64,000 nt of DNA from Luteibacter sp. dw_328 (GCF_018449605.1 NZ_JAAVUW010000005.1:372001-436000); one strand, 5' to 3'. Positions 34,777 to 42,779 are shown, counted from the first letter of the stretch. The notes: generated from the letters alone by a model not told the origin. Translations and numbers: made by a program.

Positions 34777-36138
34777 TTACTGAAGGAGTCGGTTGATCTC
34801 TTCGACATCCTTCAGTTCCGCCCCGCCGACGCTACGCTTGAGCAGCAACTTATTGAGAATGAAGTTGTGGCGAAGCGAGGTGTACTGCGTGCGGATCTCG
34901 GCAAGGATCTGAATGGCCACGACGACGTTGGTCAGGCTCTGCGTGCCGATGTCGTAGCCGGCGCGCATCGATGCCAGGGCCTTCTTCGCCGAGTCGACCG
35001 CGTCGCGCGAGTCGCTGACCTGGCCAATGCCGGCGACCACGAGGTTGAAGTAGTTGGTCGTATCGCGCGCGGTCTGGCGGCGGACGCTTTCCAGATCGCT
35101 CTGGTCCTCGTCACGCTGGTGAATGGCCTGGCGCACCTGCGACTGGGTCAGGCCACCGCTGAACAAGGGAACGGTCAGCACCAGACCAATGGTCGTGCTT
35201 CCGGGGCCGTAGTTGGAACGACCGGGAACCGTGTTGGACCACTGGCCGTTCTTGTCGTAACCCACCGCCGCGTTCAGCGTGGGTAGGTGCCCGCTGCGTG
35301 CCGCGTTTATCGAGTGCTCGTCGGCACTGACCAGATGGTTGGCGGCGATCACGGACGGATTCTGGCGCATCGCCTGGTCGACCCAGGCAGCGGCGGTGTC
35401 CGGTGTCGGCGTCTCCATGGGCAGGTCTTCGCGCAGCGTCTTCAGCGTGCCCGGCTCCTTCCCGGTCAGCTGCTGGAGCGCACGGCGTGCGTCGCGCAAG
35501 GTATTTTCCGCATCGACACGCTGGGATTTGATGAGCAGGTAATACGCGCGTGACTGCGTCAGGTCGGCTTCCGGCGCCAGCCCCTGCGCGAAGAGCGTGG
35601 TGGCCTGATCGAACGACTGCTTGTATGCGTCCTCGTAGGAGCGGGTGATCTCGACCTGATCCTGCGCGACCAGCACGTTGAAGTACGCCGTCGTCGAGCG
35701 GACGTAGAGATCCTGCAGCTCGCCTTCGTACGTGGCTTCCTGTGCTTCCTCGGTCTGCTTCGCCTGCCGCTCGCGGGCGAACTTGGAGAGATCGAGCACG
35801 GTCTGGTTGAGCGACAGCGACAGATCGCGCTCGCGACTGTGGCCGTCGCCCGTACCTGTCACCGGTACGTTCTCGTTGCTATTGTTATCCGGCCCCGAAT
35901 AGCTCGGGTGAAACTGCTGCAGGCTCAGTCCGGCCGAGAGCTGGGGCAGCAGCGCAGCACGCGCCTGCGGTACTCCTTCGGCGACGACAAGGCGGCGCGC
36001 ATCGGCGCTGGCCAGCACGGGGTCGTTGGCGACCGCCTCTCGATAGATGTCCATGAGGTCTTCCGCGTGAGCTACCGCGGGAAGGCCGGTCATCGTGAGC
36101 AGGCCGGCAAGAGCCGCCGACAAAAGCCTGGTTTGCAT
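34777..36138 (-). CDS. TolC family outer membrane protein
   Basis: A 453-residue protein starting at ATG 36138 (MQTRLLSAALAGLLTMTGLPAVAHA signal peptide), seven codons inside the longest frame. TolC repeats are clear: DLMDIYREAVANDPVLASADARR near the start, ERDLSLSLNQTVLDLSKFARERQA, and in the second half VGLVLTVPLFSGGLTQSQVRQAIHQRDEDQSDLESVRRQ. It lacks a lipobox, unlike the NodT-type factor at 9800-11257, and so belongs to the E. coli TolC branch used by type I secretion and AcrAB-type pumps. No ABC transporter or adaptor is adjacent. Confidence 0.9.
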   Translation of the reverse strand: MQTRLLSAALAGLLTMTGLPAVAHAEDLMDIYREAVANDPVLASADARRLVVAEGVPQARAALLPQLSAGLSLQQFHPSYSGPDNNSNENVPVTGTGDGHSRERDLSLSLNQTVLDLSKFARERQAKQTEEAQEATYEGELQDLYVRSTTAYFNVLVAQDQVEITRSYEDAYKQSFDQATTLFAQGLAPEADLTQSRAYYLLIKSQRVDAENTLRDARRALQQLTGKEPGTLKTLREDLPMETPTPDTAAAWVDQAMRQNPSVIAANHLVSADEHSINAARSGHLPTLNAAVGYDKNGQWSNTVPGRSNYGPGSTTIGLVLTVPLFSGGLTQSQVRQAIHQRDEDQSDLESVRRQTARDTTNYFNLVVAGIGQVSDSRDAVDSAKKALASMRAGYDIGTQSLTNVVVAIQILAEIRTQYTSLRHNFILNKLLLKRSVGGAELKDVEEINRLLQ

Positions 36139-36315
36139 GGTTGGGGTTCCCTTGAGCACCGATTGAGCTTGGCGACCGGCAGTGCAAGTAGCGTGCCGGG
36201 GGTTCCCGAGGGAGAGGCTCCGTCGCCCGAGGCCGCCCGGACCAAGGCATTCGCCGCCTACCCGTGATGCTCCGGCGGGAACGGGAGGGTGTCCGCGGAC
36301 GCCCGGCGGCGGACA

Positions 36316-36609
36316 CTATCGGTCAGCCTTACCCGCCTTGCCCGCCTCCTCCCAGCACACGCGCACGTGGGCCTGCGCCGTGCACTGCACGCCCATATGC
36401 GTCAGCGCACCGATCGCCTCCAGGCCGATGGCCATGCGCTGGCAGTCCACCGCATCGGCTTCGTGGATGAGGTCGGCCAACAGCCCTGCAAGCCCACGTG
36501 CGTACTGAAGCCACTGGAGGGATTCGTTCATCAGGTCGTGCGCTGATGCGTCGGGATCGGCGTGGTAGCCGATGCTGCGGTCCGCGTGGTTGTCCTTGGT
36601 TCCGTGCAT
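36316..36609 (-). CDS. Small hypothetical protein, DUF3077/DUF6124-like
   Basis: A 97-residue protein from ATG 36609 (MHGTKDNHADRSIGYHADPDASAHDLMNES), with AAGGA about 12 bases upstream. The helical core SLQWLQYARGLAGLLADLIHEADAVDCQRMAIGLEAIGALTHMGVQCTAQAHVRV has the pattern of the small pseudomonad DUF3077/DUF6124 proteins (a Ser-Leu start, a long amphipathic helix, then a helix with a conserved Ile-x-x-Leu), which I recognise only by general similarity. Function unknown. It stands alone between the tolC-like gene and a structured intergenic stretch. Confidence 0.55.
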   Translation of the reverse strand: MHGTKDNHADRSIGYHADPDASAHDLMNESLQWLQYARGLAGLLADLIHEADAVDCQRMAIGLEAIGALTHMGVQCTAQAHVRVCWEEAGKAGKADR

Positions 36610-36964
36610 CACGTTTTTTCCTTTTCGTAACCACCGACCCGTCATCCAGGTGCGGCACGCCGAGTACAACGCGGCGTGCCGCGGATCTACGGATTCGCGG
36701 GTTCATTGGCTGTCCGTGACCGGACGCCGGGCGGTGTGATTGACGACGTATGTGGCGGCGTCAGCGCGTTAGTTCAGAGCACACGGGGACGTGCCGGATA
36801 CAACGGCCGAGAAAAAGCTCAGAGGAACGGCTTGCGCCGCAATTCTTCAACCGTGTCTGCGAGGTTCGCAGAGCGCCCGGTAAACAATGGGGATGTCGCC
36901 TGAGGGATTCGGCGGGCGAGCGGCTACCGTATGATCGGTGTTAGCCATCATTGACTCTCGTGAA

Positions 36965-37345
36965 GTTGATTATGGTTAGCGCGCCAGGGGTGTTCTAGCA
37001 CCCTTGGCGTGCGTCTCACCGCTTAACGCGGTGGTCGTCTGCGGGACGTTGGTACCGGCAGCGCAGGCGACGAGACGACCGTAGCAAAAACAACGGTGGG
37101 TTGTATGTAGGCGCAACTGATCGTGTTGCACGCCGCCGCCGGATAGTTGCGCGAACGAGATGCTCGCGATTCTCCGTGCTCAGAAATGACTGAGCCCAGG
37201 GCCGAAGCACCTGGGCTCTACGCGGGAAGATTCGGAAGGGATGTCATCCCCTTCTTCCCGGCCTGGTTGCCACCTCAAGAGGTCTGACCTAGGTCTTCGA
37301 GGGTCCGTGTGTTTTGGACCAATGTAAGTCTAGTACAAGAGTCTG
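36965..37345. other. Dense inverted-repeat stretch downstream of the Fic gene; possible structured RNA
   Basis: No gene is evident in 36610-37359, but 36980-37340 is packed with inverted repeats: GCGCCAGGGGTG/CACCCTTGGCGT (about 36981-37010), GGTCGTCT/AGACGACC (37033-37040 and 37073-37080), GCGCAACT/AGTTGCGC (37111-37118 and 37145-37152), GAGCCCAGG/CCTGGGCTC (37192-37200 and 37210-37218), a nested GGGAAG-AAGGG/CCCCTT-CTTCCC hairpin (37222-37260), then ACCTC/GAGGT, GACCTAGGTC and GGTCC/GGACC up to 37320. The strand is not clear; the last hairpins could terminate the Fic transcript. No known RNA signature was recognised. Confidence 0.4.
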
Positions 37346-37359
37346 TCGGCCGCTAAGCG

Positions 37360-38736
37360 CTATCGGGGACGTCCCGCTGCGATCCACCGAACCGTCGCCT
37401 CTTCGGACAGGCGATATCGTGCATTGTTATAAGGCTGCAGCGAGTTCAACCTTTCGCTTAGCATTTTGACGAACTGCGCTTCGTCTTCGGCATTCAAGCC
37501 TTGCGCCTTTACCGCGTCGCCGAACGACTGGCCGTCGGCAACGATCCGACCGACGGCAGAGGTCAGTGCATCCCGGAAACGAATCACCAGGGGATTGGGC
37601 GCACCCGTTGACTGGATCACGGCCTTATATCGCAAAATCGACCGTTCGTACGTCCACACGAACAAGTCGATCGCGGCACTCACGTCGTTGAACTCGTACA
37701 CGCCCATCATGGCTAGTGCATAGTCACTGCGATCGACATCCATGAAAGCCAACGGTGCGCAGTTGTACAGCGTCAACGGGATGTTCGCCGAGATGCGGCT
37801 CGTCCTCTTGTTGCCGTCGACGAAGGGCTGCAGGTAAGCGATCTGTACCCAAAGGAAGAAGGCGGCCTCCACGGGATTGGGTATGTCGCGCGCCTTGTCG
37901 ACGATCTTGACGAGTAACTCTTCGACGAGTTGGGCGATCTGTAGTGGGACAAAGGTCGTGCCCGCGATGTACACGGGTGTTTCGCGGATGGCTCCCAGCT
38001 GATCGTCGTCCAGCAGCTCGCCCATCAGAAGCGTATGGATATTCCGCACCGTGCTGACTACCAAGCCACGAAGCGGAGCTTCGGCAACGAGGTACTCGAT
38101 GGCACGCTTGTGGTTGAGCAACATCAGCGTGTCTGTGTCGCTGCCCTCTGATCCCTGCTGGAAAAGATGCTTGGTATCCAGCAAGGAATAGGTGTTGCCT
38201 TCGAGCTTCGACGATGACCAGGAGAGCTCTACAAGCAGTTGCTCGAGCACCTTCCTCGCATAGGTGCCCGCGGGTTGCTGATCGGGCAGGCGACCACGGG
38301 CCAGAAGATCTTCCACGATGACCTTGGGCAACAGAGCGTCGACACCCGGCCTATAGTCATCGAGGAGTTCACGGCGGTACGCAATGGGCTGCCGGGTGTG
38401 CAGAGGTGCCTCTAGCTTCTGCAAGAGCGCGACCGACTCCGGGGACCAGGGAATGGCCCTCGTCTGCCAGCGGCTCGCAGACGTTCGCGCGGCTTCGCCG
38501 CCCGCTGTTCCCGTAACCGTGCCGTTTGCCAGGGAGTAACGTGTCGCGCGGCCCTTACCCAGAACGATGACATCGCCGCTTTGGGTCAACTGAGCCAGGA
38601 GGCGCCTTGCCGTGGACGCTGAGATACCAGTCTGTTCGGCCAATTCCGATACGGCTATCGCTGCCAGCCCCGCCCTGGCGAGATGACTCATTACCCCGAG
38701 AACCTCGTTCTTAAGGATGTCGTTTAGGGCGGTCAC
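37360..38736 (-). CDS. Fic family protein with N-terminal winged helix and catalytic His replaced by Gln
   Basis: I start at GTG 38736, with AAAGGAG 8 bases upstream, rather than at the frame's first ATG (38805); this gives 458 residues. Residues ~10-75 are a winged helix (MSHLARAGLAAIAVSELAEQTGISASTARRLLAQLTQSGDVIVLGKGRATRYSL). The Fic domain carries an inhibitory-helix motif S-S-K-L-E-G (175-180) and the active-site loop L-Q-P-F-V-D-G-N-K-R-T-S-R (302-314). In active Fic enzymes the loop begins HPF; here codon 303 is CAG (Gln), so AMP transfer should be lost or altered. Fic-HTH proteins can act as regulators; four palindromes upstream (38765-38877) suggest autoregulation. Confidence 0.9.
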   Translation of the reverse strand: MTALNDILKNEVLGVMSHLARAGLAAIAVSELAEQTGISASTARRLLAQLTQSGDVIVLGKGRATRYSLANGTVTGTAGGEAARTSASRWQTRAIPWSPESVALLQKLEAPLHTRQPIAYRRELLDDYRPGVDALLPKVIVEDLLARGRLPDQQPAGTYARKVLEQLLVELSWSSSKLEGNTYSLLDTKHLFQQGSEGSDTDTLMLLNHKRAIEYLVAEAPLRGLVVSTVRNIHTLLMGELLDDDQLGAIRETPVYIAGTTFVPLQIAQLVEELLVKIVDKARDIPNPVEAAFFLWVQIAYLQPFVDGNKRTSRISANIPLTLYNCAPLAFMDVDRSDYALAMMGVYEFNDVSAAIDLFVWTYERSILRYKAVIQSTGAPNPLVIRFRDALTSAVGRIVADGQSFGDAVKAQGLNAEDEAQFVKMLSERLNSLQPYNNARYRLSEEATVRWIAAGRPR

Positions 38737-38764
38737 GGGGACAGACTCCTTTGGCAGTCTTTCA

Positions 38765-38877
38765 AATCTAGTCAAACTGACGCGATTATAAGCAAATCGC
38801 GTCAAAATGGCGCGATAGTTAGGCTATTCGCGTCAATTTGACTAGATAATGACGAATCGCGTCAGTTCGATGCGATT
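38765..38877. promoter_or_regulatory. Array of four 23-bp palindromic operators upstream of the Fic gene
   Basis: Four palindromes of consensus AATCGCGTCA-N3-TGACGCGATT lie at 38765-38787, 38795-38817, 38826-38848 and 38855-38877. Start-to-start distances are 30, 31 and 29 bp, close to three helical turns, so all face the same side of the DNA. Each has at least one near-perfect half-site; the weaker halves read AATCTAGTCA, TGGCGCGATA, TGACTAGATA and CGATGCGATT. The array begins 29 bp before the fic start codon, so it covers the promoter. The Fic protein's own winged helix is the obvious candidate ligand. Confidence 0.8.
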
Positions 38878-39014
38878 TTCTTGGTCGCCGGGCTGCTCCG
38901 GTCTACCTGTCGCCACTGAACTTTGCCGTGCCAGGCACATCTGATTAGCTGTTGTGGGCCTCGCGCGTCCGAGAGTCCACAAGGGGAGCAGCGTTGCCAG
39001 GGGGAAACCGGCCA

Positions 39015-39704
39015 GTGAGACACGAGGGGAATACATCTGCTGACCCACTCGGGTCGGCCCGGCGAATCGCGGCGATGGTCGTGGCGATCAGCTGCCATCT
39101 CGGGCTATTGATGGTTCTCTTGCGGCCCGCGTGCCCGCGCGCGAACACGACTCCCCCGATAGACAATCACGACACGGCACTTCAACTTCGATTGATCGCC
39201 GTGCCATCAACTACACCTATGCCATCCGCGCCACCGACAGCCAGGGTAGAACCTGCATCGCCAAGGGTCCGACGTCCTCAGCGCATCGCTGCGCAGCTGG
39301 AGGCACCTTCCTCTTACGTATCATCCCCACCTGTAGCAACGGCTGGACTTGCCGCGACCGCGGCGCCCGATAGCGACGCGAACATTCACACCTCCGTGGG
39401 AGATGGCGGCTTTCAGCAGCGCCTGCTCAACGCGCAACACGCCCGAGATGTCAGAGGTGTTCCCGGTTCCGATGCGAATGCCGTACCCGGCATCCAACTT
39501 ACCGACCCGCAAGACCAGGGCGTCGGCGCCGTCATGCGCAGCACGCAGCGGTTGTTTGGCATCACGGATCGCCACTGCATCGATGTCGAAGTGTGGCAGA
39601 GCCTCAGCCCGGATGAATTGATCGCGCGGCATCTCACGCCTGCCGACATACGAAGACAGAGCGATAGATACCGTTGTAATCGGCCCTTAGGATTAAATTT
39701 CTAA
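39015..39704 (+). CDS. TonB-like proline-rich inner-membrane protein, hypothetical
   Basis: The frame is open from a TTG at 38952; I prefer the GTG at 39015, which has AGGGGGAAA upstream and gives 229 residues, but the start is uncertain. One membrane helix (RIAAMVVAISCHLGLLMVLL) is followed by a proline-rich linker (VPSTTPMPSAPPTARVEPASPRVRRPQR) and a C-terminal domain ending LFGITDRHCIDVEVWQSLSPDELIARHLTPADIRRQSDRYRCNRPLGLNF. The layout is like TonB, but the C-terminus is not TonB_C and has two Cys that could pair in the periplasm. Divergent from the Fic gene; the four palindromes lie between them. Confidence 0.6.
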   Translation: MRHEGNTSADPLGSARRIAAMVVAISCHLGLLMVLLRPACPRANTTPPIDNHDTALQLRLIAVPSTTPMPSAPPTARVEPASPRVRRPQRIAAQLEAPSSYVSSPPVATAGLAATAAPDSDANIHTSVGDGGFQQRLLNAQHARDVRGVPGSDANAVPGIQLTDPQDQGVGAVMRSTQRLFGITDRHCIDVEVWQSLSPDELIARHLTPADIRRQSDRYRCNRPLGLNF

Positions 39705-39722
39705 GTCCTGTGGCGAACGGGC

Positions 39723-40508
39723 TCAAGCCACCTCGGTCATCGCCTCGCCCAACGGTATCCAGGTGACCGGGCCATCGCCGACCTGGATCCGCAAGGCCAG
39801 TTGGTCGGCGACCTGGACCACCTCGGCTCTCGGTGCCTTTGCCGCAACGACTGGATCGCGGTTCCCGCTCGTTGCGAGCGCGGCCATGGCCTGCGGCGCC
39901 GCCGTCCGCACCAGGGTGACCAACGCAGCTGTCTCACACCGTACCAGTGCCTGCTGGCACAAGGCGAACAAGGCAGCCTGGTCCTCGTCCTCCGGCATCG
40001 CCAGGGAGGTGGGCCGAGGCAAGCGCGCCATCAGCCGATGGAACCGCTGACGCGAAGCCACCTCACTGCGCCCGGCCAGGGCGCCCAGTTCGGCATGACT
40101 GACATCGAAAACCTCATGCAACAACCACGCGGCGACGTCGTCGGCCGGCAGGTGATGGATGAGGCTGAGCAAGGCTTCGTCGACGCGCTGGGCCTGCGCT
40201 GCCAGATGCTCTGGCTGATCGCCGTCGCTCTCGGCCGTCCACTCGCCGGCAAGCTGTCCAAGGATGGCCTGGTAGCGACCCTGGCGGCGCAGTTGATCGA
40301 TGCACAGGTTACGCAGCACCGTGACGAGCCAGGCTTCCTGGCTGGCTTCCGAAGCAGGCAACGGGCCATCCGTCGTACGCAGATACGCATCGTGCAGCAG
40401 ATCTTCGGCGGCGCCTGTATCGCCCAGCCAGTGTCTGGCCAAACCCATCAAGCGTCGGCGAAGCGCGGCGTCTGTGGCGAGAGGATGGTCATGCACGGGA
40501 GATGTCAC
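39723..40508 (-). CDS. ECF-type RNA polymerase sigma factor with C-terminal extension
   Basis: A 261-residue sigma-70 family protein. Region 2 spans residues ~12-80 (RRRLMGLARHWLGDTGAAEDLLHDAYLRTTDG ... QEAWLVTVLRNLCIDQLRRQGR) and region 4 about 110-165 (LLSLIHHLPADDVAAWLLHEVFDVSHAELGALAGRSEVASRQRFHRLMARL). An extra ~90 residues follow (PEDEDQAALFALCQQALVRCETAALVTLVR ... WIPLGEA), similar in place to the SnoaL-like tails of ECF41-type factors, which can act as built-in regulators. No anti-sigma gene is adjacent, consistent with that type. Divergent from the clpP paralogue. Confidence 0.85.
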   Translation of the reverse strand: MTSPVHDHPLATDAALRRRLMGLARHWLGDTGAAEDLLHDAYLRTTDGPLPASEASQEAWLVTVLRNLCIDQLRRQGRYQAILGQLAGEWTAESDGDQPEHLAAQAQRVDEALLSLIHHLPADDVAAWLLHEVFDVSHAELGALAGRSEVASRQRFHRLMARLPRPTSLAMPEDEDQAALFALCQQALVRCETAALVTLVRTAAPQAMAALATSGNRDPVVAAKAPRAEVVQVADQLALRIQVGDGPVTWIPLGEAMTEVA

Positions 40509-40564
40509 GTTCGTGGCCGCTCGTTCGTTTATGGGATGAACCTACCACAATGGAGCGATTTCCC

Positions 40565-41179
40565 ATGTTTGCGAATGAGACGGACAACACCTCCCAGCCG
40601 CCGCAGAACAGCGCGTTCCTGGAAGAGAAAACCTTCCGCGCCCGGACCGTAATGGTCTTCGGCACAGTCACCGACACGATGGCCTCGGAGACCGTACGCC
40701 GCCTGCTTGCGCTCGATGCCGAATCGAACGCGCCCATCGACATGATCGTCTCATCGCCTGGCGGCCATCTCGAGTCGGGCGACGTGATCCACGACGCGGT
40801 GCGTTTCATCTCCTCGCCGGTCAACATGATCGGCACCGGCTGGGTGGGAAGCGCCGCCAACCATCTCTATCTGGGCGCGCCGCGCGAACGCCGCTTCTGC
40901 CTGCCGCAGACGCGCTTCCTGATCCATCAACCCAGCGGCGGCGCCGGTGGACCGGCCAGTGACATCGCCATCCAGGCAAAGGAGATCCTGAAGGCGCGCG
41001 AGCGCATCGCCATGGTCATCGCGCGAGAGAGCGGGCAACCCATCGAGCGGGTGCGTGAGGATATCGAGCGCGACAAGTGGATGTCCGCCGAGGAAGCCGT
41101 CGAGTACGGCCTGGTGTCACGCATCATCGTGCGGCGCGATGAACTGTCTCAGACGCCTTCGATCATGAAGACCCGATAG
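40565..41179 (+). CDS. ClpP-family serine peptidase (secondary ClpP paralogue)
   Basis: A 204-residue ClpP homologue starting at ATG 40565 (GGAG 9 bases upstream; an in-frame ATG at 40550 lacks one). The catalytic triad aligns with E. coli ClpP: Ser 96 in T-G-W-V-G-S-A-A, His 121 in LIHQPSGG, Asp 170 in IERDKWMSAEEAVEYGLV, and the SPGG oxyanion motif is at 64-67. The nucleophile context GWVGSAA differs from the usual GQAASMG. The main clpP is normally beside clpX; this one stands alone, so it is likely a second paralogue with its own partner or substrates. Confidence 0.85.
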   Translation: MFANETDNTSQPPQNSAFLEEKTFRARTVMVFGTVTDTMASETVRRLLALDAESNAPIDMIVSSPGGHLESGDVIHDAVRFISSPVNMIGTGWVGSAANHLYLGAPRERRFCLPQTRFLIHQPSGGAGGPASDIAIQAKEILKARERIAMVIARESGQPIERVREDIERDKWMSAEEAVEYGLVSRIIVRRDELSQTPSIMKTR

Positions 41180-41436
41180 TCGGCACCCTTGAGCCGGTGC
41201 TCTTTCGCTTCGCTGTACAACGGGCTGTTGTACCAGGCGAGGGCTTCGTCCTTGCTGGGAAAGCTGAGGATCACCGAACCTTCGATGGGACTACCTTCCA
41301 ACGTCTGGATGTCCCCGTAGAAGGCCAGTGGCGTCAGGGGATGACCTTCACCCGCATGGTGGGCTTTCTCGGCGTAGATCGCCATTTCCTTAGGATCTGT
41401 GGTGCGTTCACGGGTAAAGACGACGTAGGTTGTCAT
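41149..41436 (-). CDS. DUF1330 domain-containing protein
   Basis: A 95-residue protein starting at ATG 41436 (MTTYVVFTRERTTDPKEMAIYAEKAH). It is a ferredoxin-like-fold DUF1330 member: LTPLAFYGDIQTLEGSPIEGSVILSFPSKDEALAWYNSPLYSEAKEHRLKGADYRVFMIEGV contains the conserved V-x-x-F-P-S/D-x-x-x-A-x-x-W-Y-x-S-P-x-Y motif. Function unknown. Its 3' end overlaps the convergent clpP-like gene by 31 bp. It lies downstream of a short-chain dehydrogenase gene, on the same strand, and the two may be co-transcribed. Confidence 0.88.
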   Translation of the reverse strand: MTTYVVFTRERTTDPKEMAIYAEKAHHAGEGHPLTPLAFYGDIQTLEGSPIEGSVILSFPSKDEALAWYNSPLYSEAKEHRLKGADYRVFMIEGV

Positions 41437-41470
41437 GACTCGATTCCTGAAAAACCGTTGGATGGATAGC

Positions 41471-41493
41471 TGGCCGTGCACCTCGCACGGCCA
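41471..41493 (-). terminator. Perfect hairpin between the SDR and DUF1330 genes
   Basis: TGGCCGTGC (41471-41479), loop ACCTC, GCACGGCCA (41485-41493). It follows the dehydrogenase stop codon by 12 bp. No T-run follows on the minus strand, so it may be a partial terminator or an mRNA-stability hairpin. Confidence 0.4.
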
Positions 41494-41505
41494 GCCGGAA
41501 TAGCC

Positions 41506-42240
41506 TTACCAGGGAAGCGTCTTGCCGAGATAGGTGAAACTTCCCGTGGGGCCTTCCGCACCGATCAGTGCCATGCCGACGCTGCTCTTCGCGCCGGTCG
41601 GCACGTCGATCTCGCCGTGTCCACCGTTCATGTCGGTCTGCACGTAGCCCGGATGAATGGCGTTGACCTTGATCGGCGTGTCACGCAGTTCATAGGCCAG
41701 ATGCACGGTCCACGAGTTGATCGCGCTTTTGGAAGCGTCGTAAGCCGGCAGCTTGAAGTTGTAGATCGGCGAATTCGGATCGACATGCAGGGTGATCGAG
41801 CCCAGCTGGCTCGACACGTTCACGATGCGCGCCGCCGGTGCTGCCTTCAGCAAGGGAAGGAAGGCCTGCGTCACTTCGACCACGGCGAACAGGTTGGTGT
41901 CGAAGGTTTCGCGCCAGGCGGCCAGCGTCTGTTCCGACGGCGTCTTGCCCATGTCGTCGACGAGGATGCCGGCGTTGTTCACCAGGATATCGAGTTTGCC
42001 GAAACGCGAGGTCACGTCGGCGACTGCCTTCGCGATGCTGTCGCCGCTGGTGACGTCGAGCACGACCGACTCGACGGGCAGACCCTCGGCCTTGAGCTTG
42101 TCCGCCGCTGCCTTGGCGCGACCGGCGTCACGGCCCGCGAGAAGCGTGGTCACACCGGCCTCGGCCAGCTGACGAGCCGTTTCCAGACCGATGCCGCGCG
42201 TGGCGCCTGTAACGAGAGCAACTTTCTGTGTAGCGTTCAT
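41506..42240 (-). CDS. Short-chain dehydrogenase/reductase (SDR)
   Basis: A 244-residue classical SDR: cofactor motif T-G-A-T-R-G-I-G at residues 11-18, N-N-A-G at about 90, and catalytic Ser-Tyr-Lys in SSQLG ... PAYDASKSA. RDAGRAKAAADK after beta-2 (Arg after the second strand) suggests NADP(H). The sequence resembles carbonyl reductase-like enzymes that reduce aldehydes and ketones; the substrate is unknown. It is followed by a hairpin and the DUF1330 gene. Confidence 0.9.
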   Translation of the reverse strand: MNATQKVALVTGATRGIGLETARQLAEAGVTTLLAGRDAGRAKAAADKLKAEGLPVESVVLDVTSGDSIAKAVADVTSRFGKLDILVNNAGILVDDMGKTPSEQTLAAWRETFDTNLFAVVEVTQAFLPLLKAAPAARIVNVSSQLGSITLHVDPNSPIYNFKLPAYDASKSAINSWTVHLAYELRDTPIKVNAIHPGYVQTDMNGGHGEIDVPTGAKSSVGMALIGAEGPTGSFTYLGKTLPW

Positions 42241-42394
42241 GGCGTGTCCCTATCGAGAAATGGCGATACAGCCCGGAATGGCCGGGCGCTGGGTATCGAC
42301 ATAGGGATGCCTTAGCTGGAGATAAAGGGGGTGGTCGACTGGCAGCGCAACGCGATGGACGTTACGCTCGGCCAGAATCGGAGTCAAAGTCCAG

Positions 42395-42769
42395 ATGAGT
42401 CAGACCTTGCTCGCCCTGCTTCTGCTCGCCAGCCCGGACACGGCGGTGGTGGATTGCGGTGCTGCTGCGCATAAGGCAGAGATCGCACAGACCATGCTGA
42501 GTGTGAGGCGAACCGTGCCTGTCGAAGCCACGGTGGGCGAGTTCCCCACAAAGGAAGGAACGCATGAATGCGTTCGGGTGACGTTTTCGCTGACCCCTTG
42601 GGGAACGATGTATCGGCTTCGTTTTGTCGAGACATCGGGCAACGCCCCCTTCGAACTGGCGGCGAGGCGTGCGATCGACAGGTACGAATTCGAAGGGTCC
42701 GTTCCCGGGATCTTCGAGACGAAGACCCTCGTCCTGAATGGCATCGACAACAAGAAGCCCGCGGATTGA
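42395..42769 (+). CDS. Small exported protein with a TonB C-terminal-like domain
   Basis: A 124-residue protein with a short hydrophobic N-terminus (MSQTLLALLLLASPDTAVV) that may be a signal peptide. The remainder, THECVRVTFSLTPWGTMYRLRFVETSGNAPFELAARRAIDRYEFEGSVPG, follows the TonB_C pattern (V-R-V-x-F-x-V-x-x-x-G-x-V-x-x-x-x-V-x-x-S-S-G-x-x-x-x-D-x-A-A-x-x-A-x-x-x-W-x-F). It lacks the membrane anchor and proline linker of real TonB. Two Cys (20 and about 57) may pair. Role unknown; similar stand-alone domains are frequent in Xanthomonadales. Confidence 0.6.
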   Translation: MSQTLLALLLLASPDTAVVDCGAAAHKAEIAQTMLSVRRTVPVEATVGEFPTKEGTHECVRVTFSLTPWGTMYRLRFVETSGNAPFELAARRAIDRYEFEGSVPGIFETKTLVLNGIDNKKPAD

Positions 42770-42779
42770 TAACCGGATA

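Noticed and set aside
38765-38877. Possible CRISPR array (repeats at ~30 bp spacing)
   Set aside because: The repeated units are 23-bp palindromes separated by only 6-8 bp, with no spacer-length unique sequence and no cas genes; operators fit better.
40845-40880. Apparent loss of the catalytic Ser in the ClpP-like protein (AAN instead of AAS)
   Set aside because: Careful column alignment with E. coli ClpP from the RFCLP-IHQP anchor places Ser 96 (GWVGS) on the catalytic Ser; only the neighbours differ.
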